From Longimicrobiales bacterium (GTDB lineage: Bacteria > Gemmatimonadota > Gemmatimonadetes > Longimicrobiales > Gaopeijiaceae): DNA of 34,603 nt. The DNA is taken from contig JANQDZ010000061.1 in assembly GCA_028278645.1 (NCBI GenBank), positions 1 through 34,603 on the forward strand, read 5' to 3'. Positions 1 to 7,720 of the stretch are shown one piece after another. Both the position numbers and the translations under genes were made by a program. Below the pieces are notes generated by a model. That model was not told where the DNA came from. It searched no databases and saw only the letters and a list, made by a program, of their open reading frames with translations. Position 1 is the stretch's first letter, and each line of letters begins with the position of its first letter.

Positions 1-19
1 CGGTCGCTTCAACAAGCAA

Positions 20-50
20 GATCCCGCGGCACCTTCGGTGCCGAGGGATC
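20..50 (-). terminator. hairpin just downstream of tRNA-Gly, probable terminator
   Basis: A long inverted repeat lies 5 bases beyond the 3' end of the tRNA. GATCCC pairs with GGGATC and CGGCACC pairs with GGTGCCG, separated by a single mismatch, with a 3-base loop (34-36). On the minus strand it is followed by TTGCTTGTTG, only a weak U-rich tail. It could end the tRNA transcript or serve as a 3' processing structure; the poor U-tract keeps this uncertain. Confidence 0.5.
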
Positions 51-55
51 TGCAA

Positions 56-128
56 AGCGGGCGACCGGATTCGAACCGGCGACCCTCAGCTTGGGAAGCT
101 GATGCTCTACCAACTGAGCTACGCCCGC
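56..128 (-). tRNA. tRNA-Gly (anticodon CCC)
   Basis: The minus strand folds into a complete cloverleaf of 73 bases. The acceptor stem is GCGGGCG/CGCCCGC with discriminator U. The D arm is GCTC-AGTTGGTA-GAGC. The anticodon stem TCAGC/GCTGA closes the loop TTCCCAA, giving anticodon CCC, which reads GGG glycine codons. The T arm carries the TTCGAAT loop. The 3' CCA is not encoded (the bases after the discriminator are TTT), so it must be added by a nucleotidyltransferase. The gene has its own promoter at 161-189 and a hairpin after it. Confidence 0.96.
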
Positions 129-134
129 GCCTAT

Positions 135-152
135 CCCCAAACCAGTTTGGGG
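135..152 (-). repeat. 18-base palindrome in the tRNA-Gly leader
   Basis: CCCCAAAC and GTTTGGGG are perfect arms around a 2-base centre. It lies between the tRNA promoter and the tRNA and ends 6 bases before the mature 5' end, so it would be part of the pre-tRNA leader removed by RNase P. It could be a leader hairpin or an operator for a dimeric regulator. The sequence alone does not decide. Confidence 0.5.
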
Positions 153-160
153 TGCCTTCA

Positions 161-189
161 AATGTATTCAGGGCCAGGCAGCCTCTCAA
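161..189 (-). promoter_or_regulatory. sigma70-type promoter for tRNA-Gly
   Basis: Reading the minus strand, TTGAGA (184-189) is separated by exactly 17 bases from TACATT (161-166), close to the TTGACA-17-TATAAT consensus. It lies about 33 bases upstream of the mature tRNA and is the only such match in the gap between the TPR gene and the tRNA. Confidence 0.6.
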
Positions 190-268
190 GACTACCCGGC
201 CCCGATTGACTCCAAACTTCTAAGGCCAGGTCAGGCGGTATTACCCGACGGACCCGGCGGTAGGGGAT

Positions 269-1708
269 CTACCCGCCCACGACCTCGTACATATATCCGG
301 TCACGGCCTGTGAAGAGGTGAAATCACCCATGAACTCAACGGAGCTGTCAACAGCCGGAATCTGGATCCGAATGTCCGTCGTCCCGAGCCCGCGCCCTTC
401 CACACCACCGAAGGTGAACCGGAGGGTAACCGTCTCACCGGGTTCGGCAGAGGTGTTCTTCAAGGACCCGGTCACTCGCGCGCCACCGGAAGGGCTTTGC
501 TCGAGCATGATGTTTTCGACCTCATATCCGATGGCCTGGTATTCGTTGAATACTCGGCTGGCTTCCTCATCATTCTCCAGCCCAGAGTGGGCTCGGGCCA
601 GCATGATCCAGGCTGGGCCGTTCAGAGGATCAACCTCCAGGAGATCCTGAGCGGCCGGAATCACGGCCTCCCAGTTCTCGGAGCCGTTGTGGGTCAGGGT
701 CAGGTTCAGCCGCGCATCCCTATTGAAGGGGTTCATTTCCGCAGCCCGGCTGAAGGCCACCGCAGCCCGCTCGTATTCCCCGATCCTGTATAGGCCAACT
801 CCGGCATTGGCGAAGTCGAATTCGGTCAGGCCGGGTCGGTTGAGGAGGTTGTTGTATAAGGCGTCCACCGAGTCTGTCATTTCCAACTCTGTGAGAACGC
901 TGGCCAAGCTCCCGATCAACGATGCATCATCGGGCGTCTCGGCGAGCATCTCGCCCAGTAGATCCGCCGCACTCTGATGATCCCCAGAGAGTTGATAGGC
1001 CTGGGCTAGCCCGTTCCGTGCGAAGCTCCAGTGCTCCGTCCAAAGGTCGGCTTGAGTGGTGTCCGCCAGGGCGGTCTCTCTCGTCTCTTCGAGTCGGGTG
1101 ATGGCATCCTCGTACGCACCGATCGCCTCCGCAGGTCGACCGAGGCGGGAGTAGAGGGAACCCGTCTGAAGAAGGGCTTCGTACCGGGCGGAGTAAAGGG
1201 CGTTCGCCGCCTCGAAGATCACCAGGGCGGCCTCGTAGTCCCCAGCATTCGAAGGAACGATGGCTTCGTTGTAGGCAGCTACCCAGGCCTGCTCTCTCCA
1301 CCGCTCCGTCTCCAGGATGTACCTGGGGTGAAGCTCCTCTGCTCTGTCGAAATCAGCCGCCGCTTCGCGGTAGTTCTTGAGCCCGACGTTGGCCTGGGCA
1401 GACAGGAAGAAGCACTTGGGGTTATCCACGTCCGTGCTCTTGCATTCGGTCGCTGCATCAAAAGCCTGGCCGTAGAGGCTCGCTTTCTCCGCTTCCGACT
1501 CCGCCCCCTGGGCCTGGTTCAAAAAATCCTCCGCAGAACGGGTGGAGTTGTTGTCCCGCGGGCGGATCCCTTCTTCCAGCGTTTCACCTTGTATCCCGGG
1601 CAGGCTGGGCATGGTGGCCGGAGACGTCCCCCCTCCTCCCCCAGCTGCACAGCCGGAGCTGGAAAGAAGAACGGCGGTCGCAAGGATGAGTCCGTGTCGG
1701 GCGTTCAT
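269..1708 (-). CDS. TPR-repeat lipoprotein, function unknown
   Basis: The 479-residue protein starts with a signal peptide and lipobox (LSSSGC, Cys at about residue 20) followed by a Gly-rich linker, so it should be an anchored lipoprotein. Roughly residues 60-400 are helical tetratricopeptide repeats, for example YREAAADFDRAEELHP and YERAAVAFSRAAEMNPF, a scaffold for protein contacts. The last 70 residues look like a beta-rich domain with alternating hydrophobics. TPR lipoproteins often serve in outer-membrane or secretion assemblies (such as BamD or PilF), but no specific family is recognised. The ATG has a strong ribosome site (GAGGAGG) and its own promoter at 1786-1814, so it is probably a separate transcript. 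A hairpin (256-277) covers the stop codon, without a clear U-tract. Confidence 0.85.
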   Translation of the reverse strand: MNARHGLILATAVLLSSSGCAAGGGGGTSPATMPSLPGIQGETLEEGIRPRDNNSTRSAEDFLNQAQGAESEAEKASLYGQAFDAATECKSTDVDNPKCFFLSAQANVGLKNYREAAADFDRAEELHPRYILETERWREQAWVAAYNEAIVPSNAGDYEAALVIFEAANALYSARYEALLQTGSLYSRLGRPAEAIGAYEDAITRLEETRETALADTTQADLWTEHWSFARNGLAQAYQLSGDHQSAADLLGEMLAETPDDASLIGSLASVLTELEMTDSVDALYNNLLNRPGLTEFDFANAGVGLYRIGEYERAAVAFSRAAEMNPFNRDARLNLTLTHNGSENWEAVIPAAQDLLEVDPLNGPAWIMLARAHSGLENDEEASRVFNEYQAIGYEVENIMLEQSPSGGARVTGSLKNTSAEPGETVTLRFTFGGVEGRGLGTTDIRIQIPAVDSSVEFMGDFTSSQAVTGYMYEVVGG

Positions 1709-1734
1709 CCCGATTTCCTCCTCTTACAGTGGTC

Positions 1735-1766
1735 AAAAGGGGCCCGGTTCGAGTGCCCGGAGCCCC
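1735..1766 (-). terminator. terminator-like hairpin in the leader of the TPR gene
   Basis: Arms at 1757-1766 and 1739-1747 form about nine pairs (GGGGCTC with GGGCCCC, then GG with CC across one bulged C), followed by TTTT on the minus strand. It lies after the promoter at 1786-1814 and before the TPR start codon. It could end uvrC readthrough, attenuate the TPR transcript, or both. The short U-tract makes its strength uncertain. Confidence 0.45.
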
Positions 1767-1785
1767 TGGGTTATCACAACCAAAT

Positions 1786-1814
1786 AATCTAGATCACCCC
1801 CTGAGGGACGTCAA
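1786..1814 (-). promoter_or_regulatory. sigma70-type promoter upstream of the TPR lipoprotein gene
   Basis: On the minus strand TTGACG (1809-1814) is followed after 17 bases by TAGATT (1786-1791). Both hexamers match the housekeeping consensus at most positions. It lies between the uvrC stop (1834) and the TPR start (1708), predicting a leader of about 70 bases. Confidence 0.65.
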
Positions 1815-1833
1815 ACCGGCACTTCCTACAATT

Positions 1834-3672
1834 CTACACCTTCAGGTACGTGAGGATTCGCACGGCTAACTCGGGTCCAATGCCCTGCAGACGGCCGATC
1901 TCCTCTGGAGAGGCTTTTCGGATGGCCGCGACCGATCCGAAGTGCTTGAGGAGAGCCTTTTGTCGGCTCGGCCCCACCCCTGGAATCTCCCCCAGTTGGC
2001 TGGTCAGGGTCCGCTTCGACCTGAGCTTCCGGTTGTAGGAGATAGCGAACCGATGGGCCTCGTCCCGGATCCTCTGGAGGAGGTGCAAGGCAGGATCTTT
2101 CCTGGACATCGTGAGGCTAGTGGCGCGTTTGGCCAGGAAGACCTCCTCCTCCTTTTTTGCCAGAGAAGCCACGGCCACTTGGGATAGGTCGAGCTCTTTC
2201 AGCGCCCCCAGCGCCGCATTCAGCTGTCCCTTTCCCCCGTCGATGACCACCAAGTCTGGAAGGACGTCTGATTCGTCCAGAGCCCTCCGGAAGTAGCGGC
2301 TTACGGTCTCCGCCATCGAGCGGTAGTCGTCGTTCCCCCAGTCCCCCCTGATCCTCATGTGCCGGTAGCCGGCCTTCTTGGGTGCTCCGTTCTCGAATAG
2401 GACCACGCTCCCCACTGTTTCCGACCCCTGGATGTGGGAGACATCGAAGCAAACCATGGTCCGGGGAACCACCTTGAGGTCGAGCCGATCCTGGAGCAGA
2501 AACAGGACCTCGTCGGCCCGGTCCCCTACGAACGCCAGGGCCGACACCCGATCCTCCAAGGCATTCTGGGCATTGGTCCCGCCGAGCTCCACCAACCGCC
2601 GTTTTTCCCCACGTTTCGGGACCAGGATCCGGACCCTCTTCCCCGCCCGATCTGTGAGGACTTCTTCCACGACGGCCCTATCCGGAAAGTCCAAGGGAAG
2701 GAGAACCTCTCTCGGGAGGTCGAGCGACCCCTCTTCCCCGCGGCCCAAGTAGTAGCGGGAGACGAACGCTGCGAGGAGTGCGCTATCCTCCTCGGGTCCA
2801 GCGTCGGTAAACCGAATCGTCTCCCTCCCCAACAGGAGGCCCCGGCGGATCCGGAGTGCCACGCCGGCGGCATGGTCTCCGTCCCGGGCCAAAGCCAGGA
2901 CGTCCTGGTCTTCTCCAAGGACCCTATGGACCCTCTGTTCCCGGGCGATGGTTTCCAGGCCCCGGCCAACGTCTCGAAGACGAGCCGCTTCCTCGAACCG
3001 AAGTTCTTCGGAAGCCCTCTGCATCTTCTCCTCCACCTCGTTTCGCAAGTCGTCCGTTTCGCCGTCGAGGATCCGGAGGATCTCCTGGATCATCCCCTGG
3101 TATTCCGCCTCGCTTTGGAGGCCCACGCACGGGGCCATGCATCGGCCGATGTGATAGTCCAAGCAAGGGCGGCCCGGGGCTTCGCGGGGAAGGTTGTACC
3201 GGCAGGAGCGCACCCAGTACAGCCGCTTGACGACTTCCAATGCCTGTCGGAGAGGTCCGACGGAAGTGAAGGGTCCGAAGTACCGGCTTCCGTCGTTTCG
3301 CACGTTCCTGGTGACGAACACACGAGGGAACGGCTCAGGGGTGGTCACTTTGATATAGGGATACTTCTTGTCGTCTCGGAGTTGGATGTTGAAGCGGGGG
3401 TGATGTTCCTTGATGAGGTTCGCTTCAAGGATTAGGGCCTCGGCCTCGGATCCCACAACAATCGTGTCGAGATCGACGATCCGCCGGACCAGTTCCTGTG
3501 TCTTAATGGACTGGCCGCTGTCCTTCCGGAAATAGCTCCGGACGCGGGGTCGCAGGGACTTGGCCTTCCCGACATAGAGCACTTCCCCCGAGTCCCCTTT
3601 GAATAGGTATACTCCGGGCCGCGCGGGAAGCCGGTTCAGAACCTCGTTGGTTATAGGCTGTAAATCAGACAT
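1834..3672 (-). CDS. uvrC: UvrABC excinuclease subunit C
   Basis: UvrC makes the dual incisions on either side of DNA lesions in nucleotide excision repair, working with UvrA and UvrB in the cytoplasm. The 612 residues carry the expected order of domains. An N-terminal GIY-YIG nuclease (about 15-95, with PGVYLF and LYVGKAKSLRPRVRSYF) makes the 3' cut. A UvrB-binding UVR motif lies near 205-240. The RNase H-like nuclease (VCFDVSHIQGSETVGS and DLVVIDGGKGQL) makes the 5' cut. Tandem helix-hairpin-helix motifs (EIPGVGPSRQKALLKHFGS, GIGPELAVRIL) end the protein. Length is normal for the family. It follows murJ after 13 bases and probably shares its transcript. No UvrA or UvrB is in the window. Confidence 0.97.
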   Translation of the reverse strand: MSDLQPITNEVLNRLPARPGVYLFKGDSGEVLYVGKAKSLRPRVRSYFRKDSGQSIKTQELVRRIVDLDTIVVGSEAEALILEANLIKEHHPRFNIQLRDDKKYPYIKVTTPEPFPRVFVTRNVRNDGSRYFGPFTSVGPLRQALEVVKRLYWVRSCRYNLPREAPGRPCLDYHIGRCMAPCVGLQSEAEYQGMIQEILRILDGETDDLRNEVEEKMQRASEELRFEEAARLRDVGRGLETIAREQRVHRVLGEDQDVLALARDGDHAAGVALRIRRGLLLGRETIRFTDAGPEEDSALLAAFVSRYYLGRGEEGSLDLPREVLLPLDFPDRAVVEEVLTDRAGKRVRILVPKRGEKRRLVELGGTNAQNALEDRVSALAFVGDRADEVLFLLQDRLDLKVVPRTMVCFDVSHIQGSETVGSVVLFENGAPKKAGYRHMRIRGDWGNDDYRSMAETVSRYFRRALDESDVLPDLVVIDGGKGQLNAALGALKELDLSQVAVASLAKKEEEVFLAKRATSLTMSRKDPALHLLQRIRDEAHRFAISYNRKLRSKRTLTSQLGEIPGVGPSRQKALLKHFGSVAAIRKASPEEIGRLQGIGPELAVRILTYLKV

Positions 3673-3685
3673 GGGGGCGAACCGG

Positions 3686-5329
3686 TCAGCTCCCTGAGGA
3701 GGTTCTTCTCCGGAACGGGGTTCCGACTCCCAGTAGGGAGGCCGCTCCGAGGTAGGCTACCCCAAAAACTGCTGCCGTTCCGATTGCTGCGGCGGGATTC
3801 ACCAGCGGAGATCCCTTCCCCAGGAGGCCCGGGAGGATTCCCGGCGCGGAAGAGGACCCCAGGAGCCCCTCGGCGCCGAAACCGCATGCTGCAGCCACAG
3901 CTCCCGCCACCAGGAAGCGGATCATCTTTCCCCTCCGGGGTCCGTGAGCTCCGATGTGCCCCTTCAGTTGCGTTCTTAGGACCAGGTACTCCACCCAGGC
4001 GCCGACGGTGGATCCACATGCTAGACCGACGGCCCCCAACCTGAGAGGTCCTACACCGAACTGGTCCATGGGAAACATGAGGGTCACGCCGATGCCGATG
4101 GAGAGGAACACCCGCACCAAAGAGATGATCGCCGGGGTCCTCGTGTCCCGCAGGGCGTAGAAGGTCGAGGTGAGGGCTCGGCTCGACGCAGATGCCGGAA
4201 GCCCCAGGGAGTAGGCCACCAGAACGGCATAGGTGGCGATGGTGGTGGCCGAGTCGAACACACCCCTCTCGAAGAGCCCGGCGATGATGACGTCACCCAG
4301 AATCAGGTAGGCCAGGGCCGAGGGGATCAGTAGGAAGGCCAGGCGTTCCAACGCCGTCTGGACCCGGGGCACCAGCACCCCTTGGATCTCTCCCCGATGC
4401 CGGGAAAGTTCCGGCAGCTCCGAAGCGGCGATGGCCATCCCGAAAAGAGAGACGGGAAGCAGGTAAAGGGTCTGGGCATACCCCAGGACTGCAGGGGCTC
4501 CCACCACCAGCATGTGGGCCAGGAACAGATCGATCCAACTGCTGACGTTCACCACGCCTCGAGCGGCTACAACAGGAAGGAAGTTCCGGATGGCTTCCCG
4601 GACCCCCTTCACCCGCCGGCCAAGGGAGAGGCGGAAATGGGTGAGAAGGGGAAGGACCCAGGGCGTCTGCACCAGGAGCTGGAGCACGCCGCCCACCAGA
4701 CCGCCCCAGGCCAGGGCCACGGCCATGTCGGCATCTCGGCCGAGCTGAGACCACCCAAGGTAGGTGCCCGCCCCCACCATGGCAGCAATGAGGGCGAGGT
4801 TCCAGGCCACGGGCGCTACGTAGGAGACAAAGAAACGCCGATGGCTGTTGAGGATTCCCAGGGCCCAGGCCGACACCACCAGAACCGCGGTCATGGGGAA
4901 GAGGATCTGGACGATGGTGACGGCCAGCTCCTGCATCCAGGGGTCCCACTCGTAGTAGATGAGCGGGATCAGCCAGGGGGCGAACAGGACGCCGAGGAAG
5001 GCCAGGCCGAAGGAAACGCTAGCGAGGATTCCCAGGCTGGCGCCGGCGAAACGACCGGCCTCCTCCTCCCGCCCCTCTTCCAGGAATTCCGCGTATACGG
5101 GAATCATGGAAGCGCTGAGGGTCCCTTCACCCAGGAGATTCTGGATGACGTAGGGGGTCCTGAGGGCCACCCTCCAGACATCGGCCACGGCTGACGCGCC
5201 GAAAAAATAGGCGAAGACCATCTCTCGCAGGAATCCGAAGATCCTGCTCAAGAAAATGCCCGCGCCAACCCAGATGGCTGCGCGGGCGCCGGGTCGGTGT
5301 CCGCCGTCGGCGTCAGTCCTCTTGGTCAC
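3686..5329 (-). CDS. murJ: lipid II flippase MurJ (MviN family)
   Basis: MurJ moves lipid II across the inner membrane for peptidoglycan synthesis. The protein is strongly hydrophobic throughout, with about 14 predicted membrane segments. The N-terminal signature (IFLSRIFGFLREMVFAYFFGAS) is typical of MurJ/MviN, including the conserved Arg residues of the central cavity. The GTG at 5329 is chosen because it starts just before the first helix and overlaps the upstream small ORF by only 17 bases; an ATG at 5377 would overlap by 65 bases. From the GTG the protein has 547 residues, normal for the family. It sits between the PspB-like gene and uvrC in a run of envelope genes. Confidence 0.95.
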   Translation of the reverse strand: MTKRTDADGGHRPGARAAIWVGAGIFLSRIFGFLREMVFAYFFGASAVADVWRVALRTPYVIQNLLGEGTLSASMIPVYAEFLEEGREEEAGRFAGASLGILASVSFGLAFLGVLFAPWLIPLIYYEWDPWMQELAVTIVQILFPMTAVLVVSAWALGILNSHRRFFVSYVAPVAWNLALIAAMVGAGTYLGWSQLGRDADMAVALAWGGLVGGVLQLLVQTPWVLPLLTHFRLSLGRRVKGVREAIRNFLPVVAARGVVNVSSWIDLFLAHMLVVGAPAVLGYAQTLYLLPVSLFGMAIAASELPELSRHRGEIQGVLVPRVQTALERLAFLLIPSALAYLILGDVIIAGLFERGVFDSATTIATYAVLVAYSLGLPASASSRALTSTFYALRDTRTPAIISLVRVFLSIGIGVTLMFPMDQFGVGPLRLGAVGLACGSTVGAWVEYLVLRTQLKGHIGAHGPRRGKMIRFLVAGAVAAACGFGAEGLLGSSSAPGILPGLLGKGSPLVNPAAAIGTAAVFGVAYLGAASLLGVGTPFRRRTSSGS

Positions 5330-5594
5330 CAGGTGGCAGGGCTCCTCCCCCTCCTGACCGGTCGTCCAGGAGTTCATGCAAGAAGCGGCTCTCCTCGTCC
5401 AGGCGGCCTAGCTCCTCAGCGAGGCGCTCCACCTCCCCTTCGAGGTACCCGAGGCGGTCAGCCATCAGGTCGTCAGGCTGTTCGAGGCTTCGCCGTTCGA
5501 GACGAGAGGCCAGAGCACGCCCGACCTGGGAGTCCAGGACGATGGCCAGAATCGGGATCAGGAGAGCCAGAAACAGAATAAAGGGCCAGAACAT
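5313..5594 (-). CDS. small membrane protein with PspB-like layout
   Basis: The 93-residue product has one N-terminal membrane helix (about residues 3-20, FWPFILFLALLIPILAIVL) followed by a charged coiled coil (about 42-78, RLGYLEGEVERLAEELGRLD) and a Gly/Pro-rich tail. This layout resembles PspB, the phage-shock inner-membrane sensor that works with PspC, but the similarity is in architecture and coiled-coil register rather than a firm family match. It starts 9 bases after the bshC stop and overlaps murJ by 17 bases, so it is very probably translated with them. Its amino-acid pattern is coherent over the whole length, supporting a real gene. The function is unknown; a membrane-stress or murJ-linked role is inference. 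Confidence 0.75.
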   Translation of the reverse strand: MFWPFILFLALLIPILAIVLDSQVGRALASRLERRSLEQPDDLMADRLGYLEGEVERLAEELGRLDEESRFLHELLDDRSGGGGALPPGDQED

Positions 5595-5603
5595 GCCGCC
5601 AAC

Positions 5604-7214
5604 TTAGGGAATATCCATGCCAAGATCCACAGCGAACTTCTCTGCCAGGGCCGGAATCAGGTTGGGCCCATACCTGGCGAGGTAATAAAACGGGTTTAAG
5701 CACCTTTCCTGAGGCTTCCCGAATGGGAAAAGGTGGCGTTGGGCTTTTTCCAGCTGTTCCAAGGCGATTTCGTTTTCCCTTTTCAGCGCCTGTAGGATCT
5801 TTCTTTCCGCCTCGTCGAAGGCCGCGAATGCTGCGTTCCTCGCGTGGCTGATTGGGCCTTTGAGGGTAGGGTCGATCTCCCTGACTGCCTTCGTAAGGGT
5901 CCCAGCGTTCTTGCCTACAATCCCCCGGATTTCTCCGAGGGCTCTTCGGACCTCGAGCGGGACTTCTTCCAGTGCGATTTCGGCCGCCAATTCGTGGTGA
6001 GGGCGAGCCAAGGATTCCGGCGTCCGATGGAACTTCGTGAGGACCTTGCCGATTTTCCCCTCAATCAGGGTGGCCGAGTGGCGGGGATGAACGACGGGCA
6101 TTTCGAAACCATGGGCTCGAAACAGGCCTTTGAGTTGACCGAAATAAGCCAACTCACCTGGGCCACCGACATAACTCACGGTAGGGAAAAGGGCACTTTC
6201 CACCACGGGCCTCAGGAGAACGTTGGGGCTCAGGATGGATGGGTCTTGGAGAGCCCTCGACCGTATTTCCCTGGCATCGATCAGCGTGCCGGCCCGATTC
6301 AGCCGGTAGCCGTTCCCGCCTCGATAAAGGCGATCCCGGCCAGCCTCTCCTTCAAAGAAGAGGTTCACCCCCCGATCAAGGATCGGGACCTGGATGTGAT
6401 ACCCTTCCATCTCCAGGTGGGAGGAGACCCTTGCCAGGAGAGCCTCGTGCTCCTCTGACTCTTCCATCTCCCGGAAGAGGATCGGAGCGGAGGCTTCTTT
6501 GAGTGCCGGATCGGCAGAGTCAACGAATGCGATGGGGAGTTCCCCCAGCAGTCCCCTCATCACCTCGGCAAACCCGCCTGGAAGGGTTTGCCCAGCGGGA
6601 TACGCGCCTCTGATTAGCTGGAAGGCCTCCGGACTGAAGTCCGTTTCAGGGAGGGCGGCGAGGAACTCCTCCACTACCTCCTCCATGCCATCCCGGACCG
6701 GGATCCTATGGAGGGAACGGTTCAGGGCCCCCTCCTGGTCCGGGACACTCACGGTCCTGAGGTCGTTCTGGACGTCCAGGAGGTGGGTGTGATTGGCCTC
6801 CTCCCAGTCGTGGTCCTCGGAAGCGATCCAGAACAAAGCCAGGACCGGTCTGTCCAACACGGGCTCCAAGGCCTCCGCGAGCCGAATAGCGGTGAGGGCT
6901 TTGTAGAGGCTGAAAAGGGGACCCAAAAAAAGACCGGGTTGTTGACCGGTGGTCACAAAGAGCCCGCCCTCCTCAACGAACCTTTCCAGGCGCTCCGACG
7001 CAGGGTCTGTATGGGCTTGGAGCATCGAAAGGGCGCGCTGACGGGCGTCCCGGTGGAATCGAGAATCCACCTCCCGAGCCTTTTCGAGGTAGGCGGCAGG
7101 GTCTCGGAAGCTGCCACCATAGAAGTGGCAAACATGGGGCTCCCCCCGGATGTAGTCCTGTACCAGGGGAGTCCCACTCGGAAAACCGGTCAAGATTTGG
7201 AGGTTCAGAACCAA
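5604..7214 (-). CDS. bshC: putative cysteine ligase BshC (bacillithiol synthesis)
   Basis: BshC is assigned to the last step of bacillithiol synthesis, adding cysteine to glucosaminyl-malate. The protein carries the family core (FVTTGQQPGLFLGPLFSLYKALTAIRLAE, then LALFWIASEDHDWEEANHTHLL) and a long C-terminal coiled coil (EAERKILQALKRENEIALEQL). The start is uncertain. The TTG at 7214 gives 536 residues, near the usual length of about 540, and leaves 29 bases after rlmH. A TTG at 7313 with a GAGGTG ribosome site would add 33 Arg-rich residues lying inside rlmH in another frame, and is less likely. BshA and BshB are not in the window, so the pathway cannot be confirmed here. Confidence 0.9.
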   Translation of the reverse strand: MVLNLQILTGFPSGTPLVQDYIRGEPHVCHFYGGSFRDPAAYLEKAREVDSRFHRDARQRALSMLQAHTDPASERLERFVEEGGLFVTTGQQPGLFLGPLFSLYKALTAIRLAEALEPVLDRPVLALFWIASEDHDWEEANHTHLLDVQNDLRTVSVPDQEGALNRSLHRIPVRDGMEEVVEEFLAALPETDFSPEAFQLIRGAYPAGQTLPGGFAEVMRGLLGELPIAFVDSADPALKEASAPILFREMEESEEHEALLARVSSHLEMEGYHIQVPILDRGVNLFFEGEAGRDRLYRGGNGYRLNRAGTLIDAREIRSRALQDPSILSPNVLLRPVVESALFPTVSYVGGPGELAYFGQLKGLFRAHGFEMPVVHPRHSATLIEGKIGKVLTKFHRTPESLARPHHELAAEIALEEVPLEVRRALGEIRGIVGKNAGTLTKAVREIDPTLKGPISHARNAAFAAFDEAERKILQALKRENEIALEQLEKAQRHLFPFGKPQERCLNPFYYLARYGPNLIPALAEKFAVDLGMDIP

Positions 7215-7243
7215 GTCCCTTTCCGAAGAATAACTGCGGGCCC

Positions 7244-7720
7244 TTACGGCCCTTTGTGGTATGGCTCGTTTCGGAGGATCGTCCCGGCCCGGTAGAGCTG
7301 CTCGGCGAGACAAAGCCGAGCCACCTCGTGGGGGAATGTCATGGACGAAAGGGCCAGCTTCAGGGTGGAGCGGTCGAGAATCCCCTGCCCCAACCCGAAG
7401 GCGCCCCCGATCACGAAGGAAAGTTCCCTTACTGATCGATTCGCCCGTTCTTCCATGAACCTGGCCAAGGCCCTTGATCCCATGGGTACCCCGCTACGGG
7501 TGAGAGCCACCACCTCCCCCCCCGAGGGCAGCCGGCTGAGGAGGCGTTCCTCCTCGGCTTTTTTGACCGCCTCATCAGATCCCTTCCGACCCTTCCCCAA
7601 CCCGTCCGGCACCTGGGTGACTTCCAGGCGCCAATATCGGGCAGCCCTTTTCTCATACTCCTCCACCGGCGCCCGCAGGTCACGTTTCACCTGCCCCACG
7701 CAGAGGATTTGGACCCTCAT
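7244..7720 (-). CDS. rlmH: 23S rRNA pseudouridine1915 N3-methyltransferase RlmH
   Basis: RlmH is a small SPOUT methyltransferase that uses S-adenosylmethionine to methylate pseudouridine 1915 in helix 69 of 23S rRNA in the assembled 70S ribosome. The 158 residues match the family in length and in its marks. The N-terminus is MRVQILCVGQVK. The SAM-binding knot contains FVIGGAFGLGQGI. The C-terminal signature is LSSMTFPHEVARLCLAEQLYRAGTILRNEPYHK. Its ATG overlaps the lpxK stop in an ATGA junction, so it is probably co-translated with the end of the lipid A operon. Confidence 0.97.
   Translation of the reverse strand: MRVQILCVGQVKRDLRAPVEEYEKRAARYWRLEVTQVPDGLGKGRKGSDEAVKKAEEERLLSRLPSGGEVVALTRSGVPMGSRALARFMEERANRSVRELSFVIGGAFGLGQGILDRSTLKLALSSMTFPHEVARLCLAEQLYRAGTILRNEPYHKGP

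Noticed and set aside
2434-3435. Long open frame on the plus strand opposite uvrC
   Set aside because: It is a shadow of uvrC in GC-rich DNA. Its translation has no domain pattern, whereas the minus frame encodes all UvrC domains.
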